Position numbers and translations under genes: made by a program. From Lachnotalea glycerini (GTDB taxonomy: Bacteria > Bacillota > Clostridia > Lachnospirales > Lachnospiraceae): DNA of 64,000 bases. Below the pieces are notes generated by a model. It ran no database searches and had not been told where the DNA came from. It was given only the letters and a program-made list of their open reading frames with translations. Numbering within the stretch: the first letter of the stretch is position 1; the number at the start of each line of letters is the position of its first letter. Of this stretch, positions 9,187-17,633 are shown one piece after another. Location of the stretch: assembly GCF_003201285.1 (NCBI RefSeq), contig NZ_QICS01000004.1:124001-188000 (forward strand), in the 5' to 3' direction.

Positions 9187-10132
9187 AGTATTAGTCGAAG
9201 TAAAGGATCTGAAAAAATATTTTAAGACCTCAAAGGGCATGCTGCATGCGGTAGATGGGATATCCTTCAAGATTAAAAAGGGAAAAACTCTCGGTGTGGT
9301 AGGAGAATCCGGTTGTGGAAAATCTACACTTGGCAGGCTGTTACTTCACTTGCACGAAGCAACAGACGGACAGATTATCTATGATAATGAAGATATCACC
9401 AAATACAACACAAAGCAAATGCACGAGATTCGAAAAAAAATGCAGATGATTTTTCAAGATCCTTCCGCATCTTTGGATCCCAGAAAATCAGTAAGAGATT
9501 TGATCGGTGAACCAATTAAAATGTATAAAGCATACAAAAACAAAGCTGACTATGAGCAGCAGGTGGCTCAAATAATGAAAATTGTAGGCTTATCGGAGCG
9601 TTATGTAGACAGCTATTCCCATGAATTAGATGGAGGCCGTCGTCAAAGAATTGGTATTGGAAGAGCATTGGCTATGAATCCAGAATTTATCGTATGTGAT
9701 GAGCCGGTTTCGGCGCTTGACGTTTCCATACAGGCACAGGTATTAAACCTACTCATGGATCTTCAGGAGGAAAAGGGTTTAACCTATATCTTTATTACAC
9801 ACGACTTGAGTGTAGTAAAACATATCAGTCATGAAATTGCTGTTATGTATCTGGGACAGTGTGTAGAATATGCTACGACACAAGAGCTATTTAGAAATCC
9901 CATGCATCCGTATACACAAGGCTTATTGGATGCTGTTCCAGTTCCAAGCCTTGGGGGTAAAAAACTTTCTACACAAATTATGCGCGGTGAATTAACAAGT
10001 CCAATTGAGCCAAAGCCGGGCTGCCGCTTTGCAGCACGCTGTCCCAAGGCAAGAGAATGCTGTAAGGGCAAGGATATTCCGATTAAAGAGGTATCACCAG
10101 GACACTTTGTTGCATGTACTTTATTTGATTAA
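9176..10132 (+). CDS. dppF: Peptide-type ABC transporter ATPase (DppF-like)
   Basis: Second nucleotide-binding subunit. Walker A is GESGCGKST, Walker B FIVCDEPVSALD, and the H-loop THD. The signature reads LDGGRRQR instead of LSGGQRQR, with Asp replacing the usual Ser; I cannot say whether that lowers activity. The C-terminal oligopeptide region has the Cys cluster GCRFAARCPKARECC. ATG 9176 is preferred over ATG 9167 and over the longer frame from 9134, because GGAAGG ends 10 bases before it. It closes the importer part of the operon. Confidence 0.92.
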   Translation: MEDKVLVEVKDLKKYFKTSKGMLHAVDGISFKIKKGKTLGVVGESGCGKSTLGRLLLHLHEATDGQIIYDNEDITKYNTKQMHEIRKKMQMIFQDPSASLDPRKSVRDLIGEPIKMYKAYKNKADYEQQVAQIMKIVGLSERYVDSYSHELDGGRRQRIGIGRALAMNPEFIVCDEPVSALDVSIQAQVLNLLMDLQEEKGLTYIFITHDLSVVKHISHEIAVMYLGQCVEYATTQELFRNPMHPYTQGLLDAVPVPSLGGKKLSTQIMRGELTSPIEPKPGCRFAARCPKARECCKGKDIPIKEVSPGHFVACTLFD

Positions 10133-10161
10133 AAGATAGTAATATTCAAAAGAGAAAAATT

Positions 10162-10284
10162 ATGACATTACAAAGGGGCAGGCTATTCAATATGCTAGAA
10201 TTTAGTGAGTATTTAGCTGCTTATCAATATATAGATGCGAACAAAGAGACAACAATGAAAGTAATCATCAATGTTCAGGAATAG
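10162..10284 (+). CDS. Possible 40-aa small protein, unknown
   Basis: Open frame from ATG 10162 (or ATG 10192) to TAG 10284 in the gap between the importer and the AtuA-family gene. The ribosome binding site is weak (AGAGAAAAA, or GGGGCAGG for the inner start). The peptide has no recognised motif. The gap also holds an AGAAAGAGGGG site for the next gene. It may be noncoding leader or a degraded gene. Confidence 0.25.
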   Translation: MTLQRGRLFNMLEFSEYLAAYQYIDANKETTMKVIINVQE

Positions 10285-10355
10285 GATGTCTAAATAAAAG
10301 AGCGGTGGAGTGGTAAAGCATTCCACAATATTATAAAGAAAGAGGGGACATCATT

Positions 10356-11711
10356 ATGAGAACAATTCGAATAGGAAGTGGAGCCGGTTATGCCGGTGAC
10401 CGAATTGAACCTGCAGTCGAGCTGATGGAGAAAGGTAATTTAAATTATATTATTTTTGAATGCCTTGCAGAACGTACCATCGCCTTAGGACAGAAGGAAA
10501 AATTAAAGGATGCTACAAAGGGATACAATTCTTTTTTGGAATATCGTATGAATCATATTCTTCCATTATTGAAAGATAATAATATTAAAGTTATTACTAA
10601 TATGGGAGCTGCCAATGTAAAAGCAGCAGCAGATAAAACATTAGAAATAGCCAACCAACTTGGTGTAAAGGGGATAAAAATTGCATATGTAACAGGAGAT
10701 GACATCTCTGATAATCTGGATTTCTATGCCGATTATAAGGTATTAGAAACGGGGTACCAGCTTAAAGAAATGAAAGCAAACATCATGTCTGCCAATGCCT
10801 ATATGGGCTGTGAGGGTATAACAGAGGCACTAAAAAATGGAGCAGATGTAGTCATTACAGGAAGAGTGTCAGATCCTGCACTTGTAATTGGAGCACTTGT
10901 CTACGAATTTGGATGGGACGCAGATAAGGATGCGGATAAGATGGGACAGGCAGTACTTGCCGGACATTTATTAGAATGTGCAGGACAAGTAACAGGTGGT
11001 TATTACGCAGATCCGGGTTATAAAGAAGTTCCTAATTTGGATAGACTTGGATATCCGCTCGTGGAAATAGATGCAAGCGGTGCTTTTGTTCTTTCAAAGG
11101 TTGAAGGTTCTGGCGGTATTATTACAACGGATACCTGCAAGGAGCAGATGATTTATGAAATACATAATCCCAAAGCCTATTTAACTCCTGATGCCATTGC
11201 AGATTTTTCAAAGGTTAAGTTCACTCAGGAAGGTAATGACAGGGTACGTGTTGAGAATGCCACATCACATGGAAAACCAAAAGAATTAAAGGTAAGCATT
11301 GGGTATGAGGATTGTTATATCGGGGAAGGTGAGATTTCCTATGGCGGAGCTAACTGCTTAAGCAGAGCGAGACTTGCAGAGGATGTGGTTCGAAAAAGAC
11401 TAAATCTTATCGGTGCTAAGCTAGAGGAATACCGCTGTGATTATATTGGCTATAATTCCTTGTATCGTGACAAGCTGTCTACTTTGCCAAATGGAGAGAC
11501 AAATTCAGAAATCAGACTTAGAATCAGTGGAAGGACGAAGGATGAATGGAATGCCGCACAAATAGCAAATGAGGTAGAGGCATTGTATACCAATGGTCCT
11601 GCCGGCGGTGGCGGAGTTGTAAAGAGGGTAGAACAAATTGTGTCTGTATGCTCTATCTTTGTAGCCAGAAAGGATGTTACTGCTACGGTTCATTATTTAG
11701 AGGTAGAATAG
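10356..11711 (+). CDS. AtuA-family (DUF1446) acyl-CoA-pathway protein
   Basis: Protein of the acyclic terpene utilisation AtuA family (451 aa), recognised from the N-terminus IRIGSGAGYAGDRIEPA, LAERTIALGQ and TGRVSDPALVIGAL. In Pseudomonas, AtuA belongs to a citronellol/geranyl-CoA catabolic cluster, but its reaction is not established. Here it lies downstream of a peptide-type importer and upstream of a hydrolase, thiolase and CoA-transferase. A role in activating or converting a branched or unusual acyl group is therefore likely, but this is inference. The small next gene corresponds to the C-terminal domain that is fused to AtuA in other bacteria. Confidence 0.85.
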   Translation: MRTIRIGSGAGYAGDRIEPAVELMEKGNLNYIIFECLAERTIALGQKEKLKDATKGYNSFLEYRMNHILPLLKDNNIKVITNMGAANVKAAADKTLEIANQLGVKGIKIAYVTGDDISDNLDFYADYKVLETGYQLKEMKANIMSANAYMGCEGITEALKNGADVVITGRVSDPALVIGALVYEFGWDADKDADKMGQAVLAGHLLECAGQVTGGYYADPGYKEVPNLDRLGYPLVEIDASGAFVLSKVEGSGGIITTDTCKEQMIYEIHNPKAYLTPDAIADFSKVKFTQEGNDRVRVENATSHGKPKELKVSIGYEDCYIGEGEISYGGANCLSRARLAEDVVRKRLNLIGAKLEEYRCDYIGYNSLYRDKLSTLPNGETNSEIRLRISGRTKDEWNAAQIANEVEALYTNGPAGGGGVVKRVEQIVSVCSIFVARKDVTATVHYLEVE

Positions 11712-11753
11712 CATTCAAATTGAATATCTGGTCAGAAAAGGAGGAGGATAACT

Positions 11754-12062
11754 ATGAAATTAAAGGAAATCGCTCATTCAAGAACAGGCGATAAGGGTGA
11801 AATATCAAACATTTCCCTGATAGCCTATAAAAAAGAAGATTATGCATTGCTAAAAGAAAAGATCACATCAAATAAGGTGAAAGAATATTTCAGCGAGATC
11901 TGCAAGGGAGAGGTAACCAGATATGAATTGGATGAAATTGGCGCCTTGAACTTTGTATTAGATAAAACGCTTGGCGGAGGAGTTACTCGCTCGCTTGCGC
12001 TTGACAAGCATGGAAAGTCTTTGGGAATGGCACTGCTTGAGATGGAAATCGAGGTGGACTAA
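11754..12062 (+). CDS. Stand-alone AtuA C-terminal-like domain protein
   Basis: A 102-aa protein starting LKEIAHSRTGDKGEISNIS. The RTGDKG...N motif marks the ferredoxin-fold-like domain normally found at the C-terminus of long AtuA proteins. Here it is a separate gene 42 bp after the AtuA gene, with a strong GGAGGA site, and the next gene begins 2 bp after its stop. The two probably form a complex that replaces the fused protein. Confidence 0.8.
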   Translation: MKLKEIAHSRTGDKGEISNISLIAYKKEDYALLKEKITSNKVKEYFSEICKGEVTRYELDEIGALNFVLDKTLGGGVTRSLALDKHGKSLGMALLEMEIEVD

Positions 12063-12064
12063 TC

Positions 12065-13768
12065 ATGTCTGAAAGCAAATTAAATACAATCTGCGAATTA
12101 AGGCAAAAGGAATTTGAACTAACAAAATTTAAGCCAATTTATCCGGATTATAGCAAAGAAGAAATAATGCTTCCTATGACGGACAAAGTACGCTTAAAAA
12201 CCACCATATTCAGACCTGTAAATGTAGATAAAACAGTGGAGGCAAAGCCTCTTCCCGTCATCATTGAGCGTACCTGTTATCCCGGTCAGGAAAAACTAAG
12301 AGATATAAACGGCGAAAACTTCGCAAAAAGAGGCTATATCTTTGTTTCACAATATTGTCGTGGAACCGGAGGTTCAGAGGGAGAATGGTTTCCCAATGTT
12401 AACGAAAGAGAAGATGGGCTTGCCACTCTTTTCTGGCTGAACAGCCAAAATTGGGCTGAAACAATTGGGTACTGGGGAAATTCCTATCTTGCGCTAACCG
12501 GATGGGCAATTGCCGATCGCGTACCTGATAAGGTCAAAGGCATGTGTCTGACACACTACGGAACGGACCGCTTTCAATCAGCCTATGAAAAAGGAATGTT
12601 TCGTCAGGACGTTTTAACTGCGTGGGCAATGGGAAATGCAGGCTTTCAGGTAGAAGCAGACTATATAGAATCCTGTAAATTTATGCCGCAATTAGAAGTA
12701 GATGAAAAGCTTTGGGGTAAAAAACTTGATTGGTACCGCGACTTAATTAGCAATGACCAAAGAGAGGATAGCTACTGGCAGCAGGGTTGGTGGAAAGAGC
12801 TTTATGAGATTACAAAACAAGTTAAGGTGCCTTTATACGTTAGAAGCGGTTGGTATGATCATCATCATGGTAGTGCTATGAACACATGGGATATGCTAAG
12901 TGAAGAAACGAAAGAGCATTCCTGGCTGGACATCGGTGGGTGGAATCACAGCTTTGAGCCTTGTCTGGAAGATTGTGAGATAAAGAATATCAATCATAGT
13001 GAAATCCTTGCTGTACTTGAATGGTTCGAGCTTATTTTGAAAAAAGGTAAACTTCCAGATAAGCGAATTCGCACATATGTAATTGGGTCTGATTTGTGGC
13101 TTGAATTTCCGGTATGGCCGTTGAAAAATCAAGAAAATAAGTCCTTTTATCTTACCTGTAAGGAAGATGTAAAAATACTACAGCAAAAGAAAGACGAAAT
13201 AAATGGGAAATTGTCCTACCAATATGATCCTCAGAATCCAAACGATTCCTATGGTGTGGAATCCTTGCTTCAAAATATGAAAGCAAATGGCAGTCTGGTT
13301 CAGCCAGAGCCGGATTATCGTCAGGATGTATTAAGCTTTATTTCAGAACCTTTTACAAAGGATTTACAGATAATAGGAAAAATAAAAGTACATTTATATG
13401 TTTCCTCAAGTTGTCCTGACACCGCATTTACTGCCAAAATAATAGAAGTAAGAGAAAATAAAAAAGCTTACAGCATACGTTCCGGTATTACGAGCCTATG
13501 CCACGATATAGGACATTCCTATGAGCCTCAAGCTATTGAGTGCGTGACAATAGAAATGTGGGATATTGCCTATCAGTTAAGGAAAGGCTCTAGGCTTCGT
13601 ATTGACATTTCCTCCTCTGATTTTCCACAATATCATGTGCACAGCAATTATGCAGGAGTATGGTCCTTGCAGGATAAAACGCAAAAGGCAGTTCAGACTA
13701 TATTTTACGGAGAAACGTATCCGTCCTATATAGAAATACCATATAAAAGATGCAATGAGATGGAATAA
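12065..13768 (+). CDS. CocE/NonD-type alpha/beta hydrolase
   Basis: A 567-aa serine hydrolase of the CocE / X-Pro dipeptidyl-peptidase S15 class. The nucleophile motif is YWGNSYLALTG (Ser ~140), the acid region RSGWYDHHHG (~265) and the catalytic His lies in GGWNHSF (~300). The oxyanion stretch PVIIERTCYP and the C-terminal jelly-roll domain with RLRIDISSSDFP follow. There is no signal peptide, so it acts in the cytoplasm on imported material. Family members cut acyl esters, amides or X-Pro dipeptides. In this operon it would release an acid from the imported compound before CoA activation. Exact specificity cannot be read from the sequence. Confidence 0.88.
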   Translation: MSESKLNTICELRQKEFELTKFKPIYPDYSKEEIMLPMTDKVRLKTTIFRPVNVDKTVEAKPLPVIIERTCYPGQEKLRDINGENFAKRGYIFVSQYCRGTGGSEGEWFPNVNEREDGLATLFWLNSQNWAETIGYWGNSYLALTGWAIADRVPDKVKGMCLTHYGTDRFQSAYEKGMFRQDVLTAWAMGNAGFQVEADYIESCKFMPQLEVDEKLWGKKLDWYRDLISNDQREDSYWQQGWWKELYEITKQVKVPLYVRSGWYDHHHGSAMNTWDMLSEETKEHSWLDIGGWNHSFEPCLEDCEIKNINHSEILAVLEWFELILKKGKLPDKRIRTYVIGSDLWLEFPVWPLKNQENKSFYLTCKEDVKILQQKKDEINGKLSYQYDPQNPNDSYGVESLLQNMKANGSLVQPEPDYRQDVLSFISEPFTKDLQIIGKIKVHLYVSSSCPDTAFTAKIIEVRENKKAYSIRSGITSLCHDIGHSYEPQAIECVTIEMWDIAYQLRKGSRLRIDISSSDFPQYHVHSNYAGVWSLQDKTQKAVQTIFYGETYPSYIEIPYKRCNEME

Positions 13769-13857
13769 AGACAAATAGCTATAAGTGAGTATGGATATTG
13801 TGAACGATAAAGTGAAACAATTGCCGTTCTTTCTTAAATGGCAAAATGGAGAAAAAT

Positions 13858-15039
13858 ATGAGAGAAGTAGTTATTGTTTCAGCGGTAAGAACCGCAATCG
13901 GAAGCTTTGGAGGTACACTAAAGGATATATCAGCAATCGAACTTGGTAAAATTGCAGCAATCGAAGCAATCAAAAGAGCAGGCATTGACAGCAGCGAAAT
14001 AGATGAGGTTTTGATAGGAAATGTTCTATCGGCCGGGCAGGGACAAAACGTAGCAAGGCAGGTTGCAATGCAGGCAGGGATTCCCAATAAGGTACCGGCG
14101 CTCACGGTAAGCAAGGTTTGTGGATCCGGCCTTCGTGCCATAAGTCTTGCGGTACAGACGATTAAGGCAGGTGATAATGACATTGTACTGGCAGGTGGTA
14201 CTGAAAGCATGAGCAATGCAGCCTATGTTTTAAAAAAGGCACGCTTTGGCTATAAAATGGGAGAGGGAGCACTCGTTGATACTATGATTACGGATGGGCT
14301 TTGGGATGCTTTTCATAATTATCATATGGGAATCACCGCCGAGAATATTGCTAACAGGTGGAATATATCGAGAGAAATGCAAGATAAATATGCTGCAAGA
14401 AGCCAGCAAAAAGCGGAAGCAGCAATTGTAGGGGGAAAATTCAAGGAAGAAATTGTTCCTGTCAAAATACCTCAAAAAAGAGGGGATACAATTGTGTTTG
14501 ACACAGATGAGTTCCCAAGATTTGGAACAATTAAGGAAAATCTATCAAAGCTGTCGCCAGCCTTTCAAAAGGATGGAACGGTAACGGCAGGCAATGCATC
14601 AGGAATCAATGACGGTGCAGCAATGATTGTTTTAATGGCAAAAGAAAAGGCCAAAGAGCTTGGCGTTCCTATTTTAGCGACGGTAAAGGCCTATGCTTCC
14701 GCAGGTGTTGACCCTTCCATTATGGGATATGGTGTAGTTCCTGCTTGTGAAAGGGCGTTGGATTTAGCAGGTCTTTCGTCAAAGGATATTGAATTAGTAG
14801 AGGCAAATGAAGCGTTCGCTGCTCAAGCCTTGCAGGTATGTAAAGAGCTTGGATTTGATGAAGAAAAGACAAACGTCAATGGTGGTGCAATTGCACTTGG
14901 CCATCCAATTGGCTGCTCAGGAGCAAGAATACTTGTCACACTGCTTCATGAAATGAAGAAAAGAGAAGCAAAAACAGGCTTGGCATCCTTGTGTATCGGC
15001 GGGGGTATGGGAACAGCCATGATAGTAGAACGAGATTAA
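13858..15039 (+). CDS. Thiolase (acetyl-CoA C-acetyltransferase)
   Basis: Thiolase II-type enzyme of 393 aa, catalysing thiolytic cleavage of 3-ketoacyl-CoA to acetyl-CoA, or the reverse condensation. All catalytic elements are present: acylated Cys in VCGSGLRA (~89), NEAFAAQ, the His in [11 protein letters not shown] and the second Cys in CIGGGMG. ATG 13858 is preferred over 13846 because GGAG at 13848-13851 has ideal spacing to it. With the CoA-transferase next to it, it forms the standard acetoacetate-to-acetyl-CoA route, so here it is likely catabolic. Confidence 0.95.
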   Translation: MREVVIVSAVRTAIGSFGGTLKDISAIELGKIAAIEAIKRAGIDSSEIDEVLIGNVLSAGQGQNVARQVAMQAGIPNKVPALTVSKVCGSGLRAISLAVQTIKAGDNDIVLAGGTESMSNAAYVLKKARFGYKMGEGALVDTMITDGLWDAFHNYHMGITAENIANRWNISREMQDKYAARSQQKAEAAIVGGKFKEEIVPVKIPQKRGDTIVFDTDEFPRFGTIKENLSKLSPAFQKDGTVTAGNASGINDGAAMIVLMAKEKAKELGVPILATVKAYASAGVDPSIMGYGVVPACERALDLAGLSSKDIELVEANEAFAAQALQVCKELGFDEEKTNVNGGAIALGHPIGCSGARILVTLLHEMKKREAKTGLASLCIGGGMGTAMIVERD

Positions 15040-15124
15040 AATAAAATTCGACAGATATATGGTCTAATCATTTATTTTACATAGAGGAACAAAGCCGTCA
15101 AAGGATGGCGGAATGGAGCGAGGT

Positions 15125-15781
15125 ATGATTAATAAAATACTATCACTAGAAGAAGCAATGGCATTTCTACATGATGGAGATACTGTTATGATAGGAGGCT
15201 TCATGGCTTGTGGCACTCCGGAAATATTTATGGATGAAATTGTAAAAAAAAATATAAAGAACTTAAAGGTTATTGCCAATGATACAGGCGTTCCGGGAAA
15301 GGGAATCGGTAAGCTAATCAGTGCCAAATTAATTAAGGAGCTGACGGCATCACATATTGGATTAAATCCTGAAACAGGAGCACAAATGACGGCAGGCGAG
15401 CTTAAGGTAACTCTTGTGCCGCAAGGTTCTCTAGCAGAAATGATACGAGCAGGAGGAGCAGGACTTGGAGGTGTATTGACTTCTACTGGTGTTGGAACGG
15501 AAATAGAAGAGGGAAAGCAAAAAATTACCTTGAATGAGAAAGAGTACTTGATTGAGCTGCCGCTTTCGGCAGACGTTGCTTTCATACATGGAAGCGTAGT
15601 GGATAAGGCAGGAAATGTATTTTATAATTCCACTACAAGGAATTTTAATTCTATTATGGCAACCGCAGCCAAAACGGTTATTGTGGCAGCAGAAAAAATA
15701 GTAGAAATCGGAGAATTGGATGCAAATCATATCATGACACCTGGTATATTTGTAGACTATATTGTAGGAGGTGAAGGCTGA
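15125..15781 (+). CDS. CoA-transferase subunit A (AtoD/CtfA type)
   Basis: Alpha subunit of a 3-oxoacid/acetate CoA-transferase (family I), which moves CoA between acyl-CoA and free acids such as acetoacetate or butyrate. It shows VMIGGFMACGTPE near the N-terminus and VTLVPQGSLAEMIRAGGAGLGG. The start at 15125 follows GGAG with 6-base spacing; the ATG at 15113 is an alternative. The stop overlaps the start of subunit B (TGATG arrangement), which ensures coupled translation of the two subunits. Confidence 0.92.
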   Translation: MINKILSLEEAMAFLHDGDTVMIGGFMACGTPEIFMDEIVKKNIKNLKVIANDTGVPGKGIGKLISAKLIKELTASHIGLNPETGAQMTAGELKVTLVPQGSLAEMIRAGGAGLGGVLTSTGVGTEIEEGKQKITLNEKEYLIELPLSADVAFIHGSVVDKAGNVFYNSTTRNFNSIMATAAKTVIVAAEKIVEIGELDANHIMTPGIFVDYIVGGEG

Positions 15782-16443
15782 TGGCAAGTGCAAAGGAAAT
15801 GATTGCGTATCGTGCAGCACAGGAATTAAGTAATGGTGATGTGGTAAATCTAGGAATTGGACTTCCTACGCTGGTAAGTAACTATATTCCGCCGGATGTA
15901 CACATTATTCTACAATCAGAAAACGGAATACTTGGAATGGGCGAGCTATGTATGCTAGGTGAAGAAGATAAGGATTGCGTTAATTCCGGTAATCAATTTG
16001 TAAAGGTATTGCCTGGTGCCTCTTATTTTGACAGTGCTACTTCCTTTGGAATCATTCGAGGAGGTCATGTTGATATTACCATACTTGGAGCACTTCAGGT
16101 GGATGAGACAGGAACACTTGCAAGCCACATTGTACCCGGGAAGATGGTACCAGGAATGGGCGGTGCAATGGACCTTGTGGAAGGTGCCAAAAAAGTAATT
16201 ATAGCAACCACCCATACAGCAAAGGGTGCACCGAAATTGCTGAACAAGGTAACACTACCAATTACCGCAGTCAATAAGGTGGACATGATTATAACAGAGT
16301 TAGCTGTCATTGAAGTGACAAAGGAAGGCTTTCTTCTAAAGGAAATTGCGCATGATACAACTGCTGAAGAGGTACAAAACCTAACTGAGGCGAAGCTGCT
16401 TGTCAGCAGTGAGCTAAAGACAATGTTACCTTATCAAGAGTAA
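15781..16443 (+). CDS. CoA-transferase subunit B (AtoA/CtfB type)
   Basis: Beta subunit carrying the catalytic glutamate in QSENGILGMG (about residue 46), which forms the glutamyl-CoA thioester. NLGIGLPTLV and the GGAMDLVEGAKKVI region are typical. Length (220 aa) fits AtoA/CtfB. It is the last gene of the LacI-controlled operon and is followed by a terminator. Together with subunit A and the thiolase it could turn a 3-keto acid into two acetyl-CoA. Confidence 0.94.
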   Translation: MASAKEMIAYRAAQELSNGDVVNLGIGLPTLVSNYIPPDVHIILQSENGILGMGELCMLGEEDKDCVNSGNQFVKVLPGASYFDSATSFGIIRGGHVDITILGALQVDETGTLASHIVPGKMVPGMGGAMDLVEGAKKVIIATTHTAKGAPKLLNKVTLPITAVNKVDMIITELAVIEVTKEGFLLKEIAHDTTAEEVQNLTEAKLLVSSELKTMLPYQE

Positions 16444-16474
16444 CGTAAAATCAATATATAAATTACAGTGCTTT

Positions 16475-16524
16475 AGGCGATTACCCAATGAGTGTTTTGT
16501 CACTGATTGCGTAATCGCCTTATA
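16475..16524. terminator. Bidirectional terminator
   Basis: Ten-bp stem AGGCGATTAC (16475-16484) with GTAATCGCCT (16511-16520), an inner AGTG/CACT pair and T/A-rich flanks. It lies between the convergent CoA-transferase and UppS-like genes. Confidence 0.75.
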
Positions 16525-16561
16525 ATTTGTAATATCAATTTGAAATTATTGAAATCATGTA

Positions 16562-17179
16562 TCAGCCGCCTAAGGTAACATCCTGCTTATCATACCAAAC
16601 AAGAGCCGAAGACAGATGCTCTTTCTTAAAATCAGGCCATAAATCCTCTACAATATAGAAATCAGAATAGACAGATTGAACAGGTAAAAGCCCGGATAAT
16701 CTACGCATACCGCCCCAACGGATAATCAAATCAATTCTTGATACATCATTTGAATAAATAGCACTGTTTTGACCAATTCCAGATAAGTCCCATTCCCAGC
16801 CGTAATTAACTAAAAAGTTTACCTTGATTCCTCCTCCGTTGATCTTTGTTCTTTTTGTATAAGGAATTAATTCTTTTGGAAAGCATTTTGATTTTGTATT
16901 TCCAATCACAAGTAACGAACATCCCTCTTTAGCAATTAAGTGAACCGCTTCGACACAAGCTTTTGTAAAAGCTTTTAGCTGTTCAGCAGGGCGTTTGCAA
17001 TTATCTACTGTGAAGCCATAAAAAGTAATTTCAGAAATCCCAATCTCTTTGGCAAGCTTTAGTACCGATACACCGGGTAAAAGTCCAAAGTCATAGCCGT
17101 CTGCCTTATTCATATGATGCTTAACTGCCCAACGTCTGTTGCCATCAGGGATAATGGCTATATGCGAAGGTAATCTCAA
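16562..17179 (-). CDS. Divergent UppS-like cis-prenyltransferase paralogue
   Basis: Member of the undecaprenyl diphosphate synthase family: IAIIPDGNRRWA contains the diphosphate/Mg-binding Asp, and KRPAEQLKAF, DLIIRWGG..RLSGLLPVQ and DLWPDF align with the classical motifs. Several residues normally invariant are changed: the GHKAG histidine region reads MNKADG, SENW reads VDNC, RTGGE reads RWGGM and the late Glu (AYAEL) reads YSDF. TTG 17179 is chosen because GGAG precedes it by 8 bases; an ATG at 17221 without a ribosome site is the alternative. This looks like a specialised or weakened paralogue, not the essential UppS. Confidence 0.75.
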   Translation of the reverse strand: MRLPSHIAIIPDGNRRWAVKHHMNKADGYDFGLLPGVSVLKLAKEIGISEITFYGFTVDNCKRPAEQLKAFTKACVEAVHLIAKEGCSLLVIGNTKSKCFPKELIPYTKRTKINGGGIKVNFLVNYGWEWDLSGIGQNSAIYSNDVSRIDLIIRWGGMRRLSGLLPVQSVYSDFYIVEDLWPDFKKEHLSSALVWYDKQDVTLGG

Positions 17180-17214
17180 ACTTATCACTCCAATCTTATG
17201 CTTTATAAACATAG

Positions 17215-17230
17215 CAGGCAAGCTTGCCTG
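17215..17230. promoter_or_regulatory. Perfect 16-bp palindrome upstream of the UppS-like gene
   Basis: CAGGCAAGCTTGCCTG is a perfect loop-less palindrome, more typical of a protein-binding site than of a hairpin. It lies 36 bp upstream of the proposed start of the UppS-like gene, inside the frame if the upper ATG is used. Confidence 0.35.
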
Positions 17231-17416
17231 ATTTAACTATGACAAAAAATTCTTATATAAAGTATTGCCATTTTCATCGAAAATAAACCACATACAAATT
17301 CCACTTATTAATTCTTACAAATTCATTTAACGAAAACTTGAACGGCATTTATTAAATGTGAAACGCAGATTACATTTTAGTTTCGAAAGAAACAACTTTA
17401 ATAAAGTCAACTAAAA

Positions 17417-17453
17417 AAATAGTCTTTTTATGCTTTTAAATAGTCTATTTATG
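17417..17453 (+). promoter_or_regulatory. Direct repeats, 21-bp period, upstream of the RiPP operon
   Basis: AAATAGTCTTTTTATG (17417-17432) and AAATAGTCTATTTATG (17438-17453) differ at one base and lie 21 bp apart, on the same face of the helix. They end about 32 bp before a TATAAT at 17486. Paired direct repeats with this period and distance are the usual binding arrangement of LytTR response regulators (AgrA, ComE, PlnC type). No such regulator is in the window. The rest of 17231-17633 is very AT-rich without a gene. Confidence 0.55.
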
Positions 17454-17485
17454 TTATATAGGTAGAAGTATACGTAAAAAAGCAA

Positions 17486-17491
17486 TATAAT
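17486..17491 (+). promoter_or_regulatory. Candidate -10 box of the RiPP operon
   Basis: TATAAT with no recognisable -35 at 17 bases, as expected for an activator-dependent promoter. Transcription from here would give a leader of about 135 nt before the proposed GTG start of the radical SAM gene. Confidence 0.45.
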
Positions 17492-17633
17492 TTTAAGCAT
17501 ATAAATATATATGATCGAGCTTACTTATAACAAAATGATTAAAGAGCAGTTGGATTATGGAATGTATATATATAATTATAAATTGTTACTTGTTTTACTA
17601 AAATTGGTAAAGACTGAAAGGAGTAAATTATCA

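Noticed and set aside
15064-15585. Minus-strand frame of 173 codons opposite the CoA-transferase gene
   Set aside because: Antisense shadow; the plus-strand protein has clear family motifs.
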